Source of the DNA: an uncultured Lachnospiraceae bacterium
GTDB lineage: Bacteria > Bacillota > Clostridia > Lachnospirales > Lachnospiraceae
NCBI GenBank assembly: GCA_910578845.1
Contig: CAJTSL010000009.1
Coordinates: 33,452-97,451, forward strand
Length of the DNA: 64,000 bases
Direction of reading: 5' to 3'
Positions 52,981 to 62,132 of this stretch are shown here, one piece after another. The notes under the pieces were generated by a model. It did no database searches. It was not told the origin of the DNA and was given only the letters and a program-made list of their open reading frames with translations. Every line of letters starts with the position of its first letter. The stretch's first letter is position 1. Both the position numbers and the translations under genes were made by a program.

Positions 52981-53742
52981 ATGGAAGTATTTAATGATTA
53001 CGCATATTATTATAATGCATTTTATCAGGACAAAGATTATAGTATGGAGGCTGTACAGGTAGACACACTTTTAAAACGGTATGGGAAAGATATTTCTACG
53101 ATTATCAATTTTGGATGTGGTACAGGAAGGCACGATATAGAACTGTCTGAAATGGGGTATCAGTGTACTGGAATTGACCAAAGTTCTCTCATGATAGATA
53201 TTGCTAAAGCAAATGCCAGACAGGCTGATAAAGGAATCAGTTTCTTGGAAGCTGATATACGCGATTTTAAAACGCAAGCACAATATGATGCGGTCATATC
53301 TCTATTTCACGTCATGAGCTATCAGACGAAGAACGAGGATATCCGTAAAGCGTTCCGAGCGGCGAGAGAGGCGCTTAGAGAAAAAGACGGTTTGTTTTTA
53401 TTTGATGTATGGTATGGACCGGGGGTGTTAAGTGATAAACCTTGTGTAAGGGTCAAAGAAATAGAGGATGATAAGAATAAGCTGGTACGTATTGCAAGGC
53501 CTGTCATGCATGATAAAGAGAATGTGGTGGATGTCTGTTATGAGGTTTTGGTTATTGATAAAGAGAGCGGACAGACGAAGATGATTAATGAAGTACATAA
53601 TATGAGATACTTCTTCAGGCCAGAGTTAGAGTTTTTGTTGGAAGAAGCCGGATTTGAGCTGATTGATAATTTAGATTGCCGTACGCTTAGAGAAACTGAT
53701 TTCGATTCTTGGACAAGCTACTTTGTGGCTAAGACAGTGTAA
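52981..53742 (+). CDS. Class I SAM-dependent methyltransferase
   Basis: About 253 residues from ATG 52981. The open frame reaches back to 52858, but that part covers the old tail remnant, and the family begins with the VFNDYAYYYNAFYQDKDY segment. IINFGCGTGRHDIEL near residue 42 is the SAM loop, followed by GIDQSSLMIDIAK and DAVISLFHVMSY. The C-terminal part includes FFRPELEFLLEEAGFELI, common in small-molecule methyltransferases. It likely methylates a sugar. The next gene follows after 12 bases. Confidence 0.8.
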   Translation: MEVFNDYAYYYNAFYQDKDYSMEAVQVDTLLKRYGKDISTIINFGCGTGRHDIELSEMGYQCTGIDQSSLMIDIAKANARQADKGISFLEADIRDFKTQAQYDAVISLFHVMSYQTKNEDIRKAFRAAREALREKDGLFLFDVWYGPGVLSDKPCVRVKEIEDDKNKLVRIARPVMHDKENVVDVCYEVLVIDKESGQTKMINEVHNMRYFFRPELEFLLEEAGFELIDNLDCRTLRETDFDSWTSYFVAKTV

Positions 53743-53754
53743 GGGGAATGGATT

Positions 53755-54909
53755 ATGAAGAAAAAAAAGATAGCGGTTGTGCTGTCGGCGGAACCGCAAA
53801 ACGGAGGCGAGTTTCAGTATGCATCATTAGTCATGAAATGTATACACAAGTTGTCGGGAAAACAGTTTAAGGCTATTGCGATATGTACAAATAAATTCTG
53901 GTATCGTTGGTGTAGACAACATCGGATTTCGTTTGTGAAATGTGACTGGCCGAAAGTAACGATAAAACAGTTGAAACAGAACTTTAGGTTTCCTTTATAT
54001 TCCAGGGTGTATAACACCTATAATACTGTATTGGGGAAATTGATTCGGAGTAAGAAGATTGACGTATTGTTTCTTACGGATCAATTTAAATATGTTCCCA
54101 ATTTGAATGTGAAAATTATTGCACCATTACAAGATTTGATGCATCGGTACGAACCGGATTTCCCGGAAGTAAAAGAAAGCTATGAGTGGCGCGAAGCATG
54201 TTTAAAGTGTCAGATAAAATATGCGGATTATATTTTGACGGATTCTGAATTAGGTAAAAAGCAGCTTCAAGAGTCTTATCTAAAAAAAAGAAGGAGAACC
54301 CCCAGTGTTGTTAGCTTGCCATATGTTGTACCAGAACATATTGGAGAGAAACGTGAAGAACCGATAGATGTACCGGACAAATATATATTTTATCCTGCTC
54401 AGTTTTGGAAACATAAAAATCATATTAATCTGATCAGGGCAATCCAACTCTTGCAAAAAAGCATAGACGATATTCATTTGGTCCTTGTTGGCTCTGAAAA
54501 AAACTGTTTTGAAGAAATAGAGACATATATTGTCGAAAACGGATTAGAAAACTATGTCACAATATTAGGATTTGTAAATAATGAGAATATAACATATCTT
54601 TATAAACATGCTGTTGGATTAGTTATGCCATCTTATTTTGGCCCTACTAATATACCTCCATTGGAGGCGATGGCATTAGGATGTCCGGTGGCGGTATCAA
54701 ATAAGTATGCCATGCCAGAACAGGTTGGAAAAGCAGGTTTGTTTTTTAACCCGGATTCACCGGAAGAAATTGCTGATTGCATCAGAATGCTTTGGACAGA
54801 TGAGAAGCTAAGAGAAAAAATGATTGAAAGAGGATATAAAAGAGCTTTAAGATGGAAGGAAGAGGATTTTATGAAAAGGGTTTTGAAAATAGTAGAAGGA
54901 TGTCTATAG
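53755..54909 (+). CDS. Glycosyltransferase family 4
   Basis: A 384-residue GT-B enzyme. YIFYPAQFWKHKNHINLIRA, then VLVGSEKN, LGFVNNENITYLYKHA and the donor-site block PSYFGPTNIPPLEAMALG with E-x7-E-like spacing are standard for GT4. AAGGGGAA precedes ATG 53755. It uses a nucleotide sugar to extend the lipid-linked repeat. The start of a run of glycosyltransferases that continues to 63 kb. Confidence 0.88.
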   Translation: MKKKKIAVVLSAEPQNGGEFQYASLVMKCIHKLSGKQFKAIAICTNKFWYRWCRQHRISFVKCDWPKVTIKQLKQNFRFPLYSRVYNTYNTVLGKLIRSKKIDVLFLTDQFKYVPNLNVKIIAPLQDLMHRYEPDFPEVKESYEWREACLKCQIKYADYILTDSELGKKQLQESYLKKRRRTPSVVSLPYVVPEHIGEKREEPIDVPDKYIFYPAQFWKHKNHINLIRAIQLLQKSIDDIHLVLVGSEKNCFEEIETYIVENGLENYVTILGFVNNENITYLYKHAVGLVMPSYFGPTNIPPLEAMALGCPVAVSNKYAMPEQVGKAGLFFNPDSPEEIADCIRMLWTDEKLREKMIERGYKRALRWKEEDFMKRVLKIVEGCL

Positions 54910-54913
54910 GATT

Positions 54914-55738
54914 ATGGAAAATGATATTCAATTTACGATAGTAACGGTATGCAAAAACGAAAAAAGCAAGATAGTAAAAACAATAGAAAGCGTTATACAA
55001 CAAGATTACGCTAATATGGAATACCTAATCATTGATGGAGCATCCGAAGATGGTACAAAGGAAATAGTATGGAGTTATGCGCAGAAGGATAAGCGAATTA
55101 AGGTTATCAGTGAACCAGATGATGGTATTTATAATGCGATGAATAAGGCAATTTCCTTGGCAAAAGGTGATTATATAAATTTTATGAATGCTGGGGATAG
55201 TTTCACAAGGGCTAATGTATTAGGGAAAGTTGATGTAATACTTAGAAAGCGGTATCCCGACATATTATGCGGAGAGGCAATCTTTTATGCGACAGAGGAT
55301 TTATGCAAGCAAGGAGTTAACTTTCATAAAAAAGTTACAATTTTAAGGATGGAAAACAAAGGGAAGTTATCCTGCACTAAAGTACTGCGGGGAATATGGG
55401 GGTGCCATCAAGCTGTTTTTGCAAAGAAAGATACATTGCGTCAATATTATTTTAATGAGAAATATAAGATAGTTGCGGATTACGATTGGTTTGTTAGAAA
55501 TATAAAGGACAAAAGAGAGATTGAGTATAATAGTATAAAAGTTTGCAATTTTATTGGAGATGGCATTTCATGGAAAAGTGAGAATGCAAGTATTTTAGCA
55601 AAAGAGAATGATGCTGTTGTAAGACAACATTATGGGATTGTTTTTGCTTATATAAGACGATTCATAAAATGGTATAGAAAAAGTAATATGAAAAAATGGA
55701 AAACTGTATTCATTAGATATCTGAAAAGGAAATTATAA
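54914..55738 (+). CDS. Glycosyltransferase family 2
   Basis: A 274-residue GT-A enzyme. FTIVTVCKNEKSKIVKTIES, YLIIDGASEDGT and DDGIYNAMNKAISLAKGDY followed by NFMNAGD (the DXD-equivalent) match the WcaA-like branch of GT2. It starts five bases after the previous gene. The C-terminal region (FIGDGISWKSEN) is typical of this branch. Donor sugar unknown. Confidence 0.88.
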   Translation: MENDIQFTIVTVCKNEKSKIVKTIESVIQQDYANMEYLIIDGASEDGTKEIVWSYAQKDKRIKVISEPDDGIYNAMNKAISLAKGDYINFMNAGDSFTRANVLGKVDVILRKRYPDILCGEAIFYATEDLCKQGVNFHKKVTILRMENKGKLSCTKVLRGIWGCHQAVFAKKDTLRQYYFNEKYKIVADYDWFVRNIKDKREIEYNSIKVCNFIGDGISWKSENASILAKENDAVVRQHYGIVFAYIRRFIKWYRKSNMKKWKTVFIRYLKRKL

Positions 55739-55745
55739 AAGAGGA

Positions 55746-56774
55746 ATGAGCGAATATTCAGAAAAACCATATCTAAGCATCATTATTCCTATATATAACA
55801 CAGAAAAGCATCTGAAAAAGTGTATAGACAGTATTTTGAACCAGGATTATAAAGATTATGAGTTAATATTGGTTGATGATGGTTCAACGGATAATTGTTT
55901 GATGATTTGCAGGAATTATGAAAAAATAAGCAAGCGTATCTTAGTAATCCATCAGGAAAACGGAGGCGTTACAAGTGCCAGGAAGGCTGGCCTTGCTGTT
56001 GCACGAGGTGAATACATATCATTTATAGACAGTGATGATTGGATAGAGCCAGGTTTTTATTCATGCTTTTTAGATAAAGATTCAGATGTTTTGCCGGATA
56101 TTATTTTGGCATCTGGTTACCAGAACGATGAGTTCTTAGAGGGGGAAATACAGAGCGAGAAAATACATACACGATTAAAAAACGGCATTTACAATTATAA
56201 GTCGATTAGAAAAATTTTGAAGAGGGAGTTTTTGTTCCCGGTTTTATGGTTGAAATTATTTAAAAGAGAATTGATTCAGAAAAATATGCTGCTAATAGAC
56301 GACAGAGTTTGTATGGGAGAAGATAATTTATGCTTTTATGCGTGTGCATTGGATGCCCATGCTGTAATGCTCCAGAAAAATGATAAATACCACTATGTGC
56401 AGCATAGATTTTCCGCAACGCATCAACATAATAAAGAACATATAAAAAATGTACGCTATTTTACGGATAACTTGAAAAAAATAAGGAATATAAAGAAGGC
56501 GGATTTCCTGGATTTGCAGTGGAATAAAATGATTTTGGCAGTTCTGTTAAAAGTGATTATAAAAGAGTTTAAAACGAAAAAAACTTTTTTAAGCCTATAT
56601 GATATGAGGGAATTAGAAAGAGAATTTAGGGATCTAAACTTATCCAAATTACTATTAGAGGGAGAATATAAGGCTGCAATAAGAAATGCCGAAAAAAAAG
56701 AGAAAATGATTTTGCTCTTATATTCCATTAAATGTTATCGCTTACTCAATTATTATATAAAGGCAGTTTGCTAA
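55746..56774 (+). CDS. Glycosyltransferase family 2
   Basis: A 342-residue GT2 enzyme: SIIIPIYNTEKHLKKCIDSI, LILVDDGSTDNC, GGVTSARKAGLAVARGEY and FIDSDDW are all present. The ribosome site AGAGGA touches ATG 55746 closely, so the exact start is a little uncertain. The last 100 residues are helical. A tail remnant of another gene follows at 56777. Confidence 0.88.
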   Translation: MSEYSEKPYLSIIIPIYNTEKHLKKCIDSILNQDYKDYELILVDDGSTDNCLMICRNYEKISKRILVIHQENGGVTSARKAGLAVARGEYISFIDSDDWIEPGFYSCFLDKDSDVLPDIILASGYQNDEFLEGEIQSEKIHTRLKNGIYNYKSIRKILKREFLFPVLWLKLFKRELIQKNMLLIDDRVCMGEDNLCFYACALDAHAVMLQKNDKYHYVQHRFSATHQHNKEHIKNVRYFTDNLKKIRNIKKADFLDLQWNKMILAVLLKVIIKEFKTKKTFLSLYDMRELEREFRDLNLSKLLLEGEYKAAIRNAEKKEKMILLLYSIKCYRLLNYYIKAVC

Positions 56775-56776
56775 TT

Positions 56777-56902
56777 ATGAGGAAACATATTACAGAGAAA
56801 CAGTATGCAGACATGCTTTATGTAAAAGGAGCGCCGGAAGAAAAATTTTGGAAGTATGGGTTGCTATTGGTGGAGTGCTTCAAAAAACATGTCTGGAAGT
56901 AA
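56777..56902 (+). pseudogene. Degenerate tail of a PD-(D/E)XK nuclease-like protein, copy 3
   Basis: A 41-codon frame reads HITEKQYADMLYVKGAPEE, then KFWKYGLLL and a diverged end. The pattern EKQYA..L...G.P.EK...YG equals that of the tail at 31982. It is more decayed than the other two copies and lies in the 150-base gap between two GT2 genes. Confidence 0.45.
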
Positions 56903-56927
56903 TACAATGGCTGGTGGGACGTAGAGA

Positions 56928-57905
56928 ATGGAAAATGAAATTAGTAAGACAAAATTTATACCGGATTTAATTAGTATTATAGTACCCGTTTATAATACAA
57001 AAGATTATCTACGAAGATGCTTGGAGTCTATCATGAACCAGACCTATTCTAAGCTAGAGATTATCTTAATTGATGACGGCTCAACAGACGGCAGCGGGCA
57101 GTTATGTGATTCCTATCAGGCATTGGATAGCCGCATAAAGGTTTTTCATCAACAAAACAAAGGAGCGGCTTCAGCAAGAAATCTGGGATTAGCAAAGGCA
57201 AAAGGGGAATATATCGGGTTTGTAGACAGTGATGATTATATCAAAGAAGACATGTATGATTCTTTGCATGATGGCATGGAAACAGGAGCGGATATTGTTT
57301 GTTGCGGGACAGTGCTGCTATTCCCGGCGAAAATGCATAAGAAACCGGAACTAAGCGCTAAATTCCCTAACCCGATATCTTATACGAAAGCGGAAGCTTT
57401 GAAAGAATTACTGTTAGTCAGAAATCTTGATTTTTCTCCTTGCAATAAATTGTATAGAAGGATGCTGTTTCAAGGCATCCGGTTTCCTGACGGAAAAACG
57501 TGTGAAGATTATCCGGTTATTTATGAATTGGTGAAAAAAAGCAGAAAAGTTGATAATATTGGTAAAATAAAATACATGTATTGTTACAGGGCGGATAGTA
57601 TATCCAAACAGCAATTTAGGATGAGCCGCATGAGTTACGTGCTGTTTACAAGAGATATTATGAAAGATGTTGTAAAAGAAGCGCCTAAGCTGCGAAAATG
57701 CGCGGAGGCATTATATATCAGAAGCGTTGTAGATACGATAAGCGATATGGAAAAGTGTGGACAAAAAGACAGATATAATAGTATTTACAGAAGGCTTAAA
57801 AAGTTACTGCTAATAATGTATGGTAATATTTGCTTTAATTCCTATATCCCGTGGAAAACGAAAAAGAAGGCATATCAAATTATATATCAGAGAGGAATAC
57901 AATAA
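56928..57905 (+). CDS. Glycosyltransferase family 2
   Basis: A 325-residue GT2 enzyme with ISIIVPVYNTKDYLRRCLES, IILIDDGSTDGSG, GAASARNLGLAKAKGEY and FVDSDDY. Its C-terminal half is related to common capsular GT2 enzymes (PCNKLYRR, then CEDYPVIYEL). The following glycosyltransferase begins one base after its stop, so both are co-translated. Confidence 0.9.
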   Translation: MENEISKTKFIPDLISIIVPVYNTKDYLRRCLESIMNQTYSKLEIILIDDGSTDGSGQLCDSYQALDSRIKVFHQQNKGAASARNLGLAKAKGEYIGFVDSDDYIKEDMYDSLHDGMETGADIVCCGTVLLFPAKMHKKPELSAKFPNPISYTKAEALKELLLVRNLDFSPCNKLYRRMLFQGIRFPDGKTCEDYPVIYELVKKSRKVDNIGKIKYMYCYRADSISKQQFRMSRMSYVLFTRDIMKDVVKEAPKLRKCAEALYIRSVVDTISDMEKCGQKDRYNSIYRRLKKLLLIMYGNICFNSYIPWKTKKKAYQIIYQRGIQ

Positions 57906-57906
57906 T

Positions 57907-59082
57907 ATGGTAATATTATTTGTGACACCGTGTTTGCGAAAGAAGGGAGAGAATCCGAAAGGCGGAGGCTTGGAAACATATTTGTTTAGAGTTTCAGGCG
58001 CATTGAAAAAGATGGGACATGAGCCTGTTATTCTCTCACTTGGCGATGAGGATATGCATTATGTAGAAGATGGTATTGAGATTTTTTTCGTAGCTTATTC
58101 CGGTAGTCCAATAAAAAATAAACTTTTACGGATGGTTTGTAGAAGAGTGGGACGGAGCATAACCATAAATAGGAAAGTAAAAGAGCTAGTACAGGAACGA
58201 AATGTAGATATCGTTCAGTTTTCCTCACTTATGGGACTGGCTGCCTGTTATTATGGGAAAACACCCGCGGTTATGCGATTATCCAGTTATGCTAAGATTT
58301 ACTATAGAGAATGCGGAGACATTGGGAGAGCGGAGCTATATATTATGTCTTTGTTTGAACGGCTTGCAGCACGGCGGTGTAATGCGGTTTTTGCACCAAG
58401 TTACATTAATGCAGATACATTTGCAAAGGATATTCATAGGAAGGTATCGGTAATTGAATCTCCATTCTGGAATGATAGCATAGAGTATGATAAGAGTATA
58501 TATCATGAAAAGTTATTTGGGAAAAAATACTTTCTTTTTATCGGAAGGCTTCATTTTGAAAAAGGAATATTGATAATTGCCGATATTTTAGAGCAATTCT
58601 TTATTCAGAATCCTGGTTACTATTTTGTATGTTGTGGAGCTGACGGAATGATTGGCGGAAAGAATTCAGTGCGCATTCTACAAAAGGCAGCAGGAAAACA
58701 TAAAGATCGGTTTCTCTATATGAATTCGCTTCCACATGTATTCCTATATCCAATTATAAAACATGCGGATTTTGTCATCAGTCCTTCCATTATGGAGAAT
58801 TTTTCCAATTCCTGCATGGAAGCCATGTATTTTGAGAGAGTCGTGATAGGAACGATGGGGACAAGTTTCGAACAATTAATTGACAACGGAAGAAGCGGAT
58901 TATTATGTGTACCGGGTGACGCAGGAAGCTTGTTGGACAAGATGAATATAGCAGCAGCAATGAATAGGGAACAAAAAGAAGAAATGGGACAGAATGCCAA
59001 GAGACGGATTGAGAAATTAGCGCCGGAATATACGGTAACGAAATTACTTCAATATTATCAATATGTGATTGACAATATATAA
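57907..59082 (+). CDS. Glycosyltransferase family 4, paralog A
   Basis: About 391 residues from ATG 57907 (AGAGGAAT upstream); the frame opens earlier at 57820 inside the previous gene. GGGLETYLFRVSGALKKMGH is the acceptor-domain start, FLFIGRLHFEKGILIIADIL the linker, and SPSIMENFSNSCMEAMYFER the donor site. It closely resembles the gene at 60901 throughout, with the asparagine synthase between them. The pair probably adds similar sugars in succession. Confidence 0.88.
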   Translation: MVILFVTPCLRKKGENPKGGGLETYLFRVSGALKKMGHEPVILSLGDEDMHYVEDGIEIFFVAYSGSPIKNKLLRMVCRRVGRSITINRKVKELVQERNVDIVQFSSLMGLAACYYGKTPAVMRLSSYAKIYYRECGDIGRAELYIMSLFERLAARRCNAVFAPSYINADTFAKDIHRKVSVIESPFWNDSIEYDKSIYHEKLFGKKYFLFIGRLHFEKGILIIADILEQFFIQNPGYYFVCCGADGMIGGKNSVRILQKAAGKHKDRFLYMNSLPHVFLYPIIKHADFVISPSIMENFSNSCMEAMYFERVVIGTMGTSFEQLIDNGRSGLLCVPGDAGSLLDKMNIAAAMNREQKEEMGQNAKRRIEKLAPEYTVTKLLQYYQYVIDNI

Positions 59083-59159
59083 GATTAGTACAGGTTAAAG
59101 ATATAAATGATGTGATGAGCTAATGAAACAAGAATGTAGGATATGACGTGGGTGATGAT

Positions 59160-60857
59160 ATGTGCGGAATTTTAGGGGGCAACAATCCTCATTGGAATTA
59201 TCAAAAAGGCATAGAATGTATGGAACATAGAGGGCCGGATGGAATGCGGATCAGTCAGGTGCAAGATTTTACGCTTGCATTTACAAGGCTTTCCATTATG
59301 GATCTGTCAGAAAACGGTATGCAGCCTATGTTCTCTTATGATAATCAAGTCGGTATCGTGTTTAATGGCGAGATCTACGGATACCGGAAGCTAAGAGACA
59401 CGTTGGTCAAGAAAGGCTATCGGTTCCGTTCTACATCAGATACCGAAGTAATTTTGAATGCGTATCTGGAATGGGGAGAAAAATTTATTACTAAAATAGA
59501 TGGCATGTTTGGAATGGCTATTTATGATAAAAGGGATATGACAGTCAAACTATTCCGTGATAGAGTTGGGATTAAGCCGTTATATTATTATTACAATGGT
59601 TTCGATTTTGGCTTTGCCTCAGAGCTGAAAGGGATTGTAAATATGTGTAATACGGCATCCTTAGAAGTTGATAATACGGCGCTATATGATTACATTTATT
59701 ATTTATATGTACCTGATCCTAAGACGATTTATAAGAACGTATATAAACTGTTGCCGGGGCATCGCATGACGTTCGATATACGAAAAAGACGTATTATGAA
59801 AGACTCTGCTTACTGGAAATTAAAAGTAAACGACTGTCAGGGCGCACAAAGAAAGCAAAGCGATTTGATAGAAGAGCTAAGGCATTTGGTGAAGGAATCT
59901 GTCGAAGAGCAAATGATTGCAGATGTGCCGGTAGGGACTTTCTTAAGCGGAGGCGTGGATTCGAGTATTGTAACTTATGAAGGGCATCAGATCAACCCTG
60001 GCCTGGAAACCTTTTCGATGGATTTTGCCGATTCCAGATACAGTGAATTGCGATATGCCAATGAGCTGGCTGCACGTTATCAAATGCATATGAACTCTAG
60101 GATATTTAACCGCAGTATCTTCCGGCAACATTATCATAAGCTGAAAGACTGGTATGATGAACCGTTTGCAGACACATCGGCATTTCCGACCTACCTGGTC
60201 TCCGAGATGGCCAAAGAGAAGGTGTCGGTAGTTCTTACTGGCGATGGCGGAGACGAAGTATTCGGGGGATATTGGAGATATCAATCAATGTGGCAGAAGG
60301 AGCAAGAACATGGCCCGGATTCTCCGATCATCACCTTATTATATGATAAGATGCAGGACAGAAAGAAAAATAATTATTTTTGGCTGGATGATCTGACTTT
60401 TTTATCCAGAGTTTATGGATGGCGTCCTAGCTTGGATGATAAAAAGATAAGAAAACAATTGCGGATTGATAAGGATTATGATATATGCGATACGCTGAGA
60501 AGATACTATCATAAAGATTTGCCGCCGATAACACGCGTCCAGCTTTTAGAATTGAAAACATACCTTCCTAATGATATCCTGACGAAGGTAGACAGAGCAA
60601 GCATGGCAGTATCATTGGAAACTAGAGTGCCTTTGCTTGCCAGGAAGGTAATTGAGTTTTCATTTTCGCTGTCGGAAGAAGACAGGTGCCCGAAAGGGGA
60701 ATTAAAAGGATTGCTGAAAAAGGCCTATGAGAAGGAGATCGGGAAGGACATTCTATACCGGCAAAAGATGGGATTTGGTATGCCGGTAACATATTTTAAG
60801 AAGAAAGTAACTTCGCAGGAATCTATTTTAAAGGATATATGGAAGTTTTCGCTATAG
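59160..60857 (+). CDS. asnB: Asparagine synthase (glutamine-hydrolysing) family, glycan-locus type
   Basis: The start is ATG 59160, because the second residue must be the Cys of the glutaminase (MCGILGG); the open frame reaches back to 59148. The 565 residues show HRGPDGMR, FNGEIYGYRKLRD and the N-terminal amidotransferase domain, then the synthase domain with FLSGGVDSSIV (PP-loop) and LTGDGGDEVFGGYWRY. Such AsnB relatives in polysaccharide loci amidate uronic acids or related carboxylates. It lies between two paralogous GT4 genes. Family firm; acting on a sugar is inference from context. Confidence 0.87.
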   Translation: MCGILGGNNPHWNYQKGIECMEHRGPDGMRISQVQDFTLAFTRLSIMDLSENGMQPMFSYDNQVGIVFNGEIYGYRKLRDTLVKKGYRFRSTSDTEVILNAYLEWGEKFITKIDGMFGMAIYDKRDMTVKLFRDRVGIKPLYYYYNGFDFGFASELKGIVNMCNTASLEVDNTALYDYIYYLYVPDPKTIYKNVYKLLPGHRMTFDIRKRRIMKDSAYWKLKVNDCQGAQRKQSDLIEELRHLVKESVEEQMIADVPVGTFLSGGVDSSIVTYEGHQINPGLETFSMDFADSRYSELRYANELAARYQMHMNSRIFNRSIFRQHYHKLKDWYDEPFADTSAFPTYLVSEMAKEKVSVVLTGDGGDEVFGGYWRYQSMWQKEQEHGPDSPIITLLYDKMQDRKKNNYFWLDDLTFLSRVYGWRPSLDDKKIRKQLRIDKDYDICDTLRRYYHKDLPPITRVQLLELKTYLPNDILTKVDRASMAVSLETRVPLLARKVIEFSFSLSEEDRCPKGELKGLLKKAYEKEIGKDILYRQKMGFGMPVTYFKKKVTSQESILKDIWKFSL

Positions 60858-60900
60858 ATCAGTAGGCAATGTTGCATAAAAGGGAAAGTATGGTTTTAAA

Positions 60901-62073
60901 ATGGTAATTTTATACGTATCTCACAACTACAAGAAGAAAGGAAAGACGTTTACAGGCGGCGCTAGCGTATATATTAATAGAGTGGCGGGAGCGCTGAGAA
61001 AATTTGGGCATACCCCGATAATTCTCTCGTCCGGTACGCAGGATATGCATTACATCGAAGATGGCGTAGAAGTTTTTTTTGTCCGTGAGCCGAGGCTGCG
61101 CTTGAAAACAGATTATTTAAAGGAACCGGTTAATAGTTTATGTAGCAGTTTTGCTGTGAATAGAAAGATTTCGGAGCTTGTAAGAACAAGAAAGATAGAT
61201 TTGATTCAGTTTTCCTCGATACAGAGCGTAGCGCTTCTTTATCATGGGAAAATTCCTGCCGTTATGAGATTATCTAGTTATGATAAATTATATGACAGGG
61301 ATTTCCCGAATAAAGTAATAGCCAATATCTGTGCGTCTATGCAGCGTTTGGCAGCCCAAAGGTGTACGATGGTTTTTGCGCCCAGCTATGTCATTGCCAA
61401 TGCTTTTGCAAAGGATATCCATAGAAGAGTAGCGGTGCTGGAATCGCCGTTTTGGAACGAATGCAGTGAATATGACGATAGTGTATATTTGAGCAAGCTG
61501 AAAGGTAAAAAATATGTGCTTTTTTTCGGGCGCTTAACAATCATAAAGGGCGTTTTAGTGATCGCAGATCTATTAGAGCAATTCCTACAATTACATGAGG
61601 AATATTATTTTGTATGTTGCGGCATTGAGCAAAGCGGGAAAAAAGAGAACTTAGTCCGTTCACTACAAAGAGGGGCAGGGAAACACCGGGAGCGGTTTCT
61701 ATATATAGAAGCGCTTCCTCATTCTTTGTTATATCCAATTGTGAAGCAGGCGGATTTTGTCATTTGTCCATCTTACATAGAAAATTTATCGAATACATGT
61801 ATGGAAGCAATGTATTTCGAAAGGGTCGTAATTGGCACCGACGGTGCAAGTTATGAACAATTAATAAATGACGGGGAAAACGGATTATTGTGTATGCCGG
61901 AGGATTCGGGCAGCTTATTGGGCAAAATGAATCAGGCGGCAGCCATGGACGAAGCGCAAAAAGAAGAAATGGGGAAAAAAGCGAGGCAGCGGATTGACCG
62001 GTTAGCGCCAGAGATTATGATTAGAAAATTAGAGCAGCTTTACCAATATGTCATAGAGCATACAAAACGATAG
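60901..62073 (+). CDS. Glycosyltransferase family 4, paralog B
   Basis: A 390-residue relative of the gene at 57907. Shared elements are the opening V-I-L-x-V, GGASVYINRVAGALRKFGH, DMHYIEDGVEVFFV, VLFFGRLTIIKGVLVIADLL and SYIENLSNTCMEAMYFERV. Two such copies on both sides of asnB suggest duplication and specialisation on different acceptors. The last gene of the plus-strand operon. Confidence 0.88.
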   Translation: MVILYVSHNYKKKGKTFTGGASVYINRVAGALRKFGHTPIILSSGTQDMHYIEDGVEVFFVREPRLRLKTDYLKEPVNSLCSSFAVNRKISELVRTRKIDLIQFSSIQSVALLYHGKIPAVMRLSSYDKLYDRDFPNKVIANICASMQRLAAQRCTMVFAPSYVIANAFAKDIHRRVAVLESPFWNECSEYDDSVYLSKLKGKKYVLFFGRLTIIKGVLVIADLLEQFLQLHEEYYFVCCGIEQSGKKENLVRSLQRGAGKHRERFLYIEALPHSLLYPIVKQADFVICPSYIENLSNTCMEAMYFERVVIGTDGASYEQLINDGENGLLCMPEDSGSLLGKMNQAAAMDEAQKEEMGKKARQRIDRLAPEIMIRKLEQLYQYVIEHTKR

Positions 62074-62081
62074 AAGAAAAG

Positions 62082-62124
62082 CGCTATCTGAGAAATCAGA
62101 AAAGCAATCGATTTACAGATAGCG
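62082..62124. terminator. Inverted repeat between convergent genes
   Basis: CGCTATCTG (62082-62090) and CAGATAGCG (62116-62124) form a perfect 9-bp stem around 25 bases, in the 59-base gap between convergent genes. No T-run follows, so it is a weak or bidirectional terminator at best. Confidence 0.4.
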
Positions 62125-62132
62125 GCAGTGAA

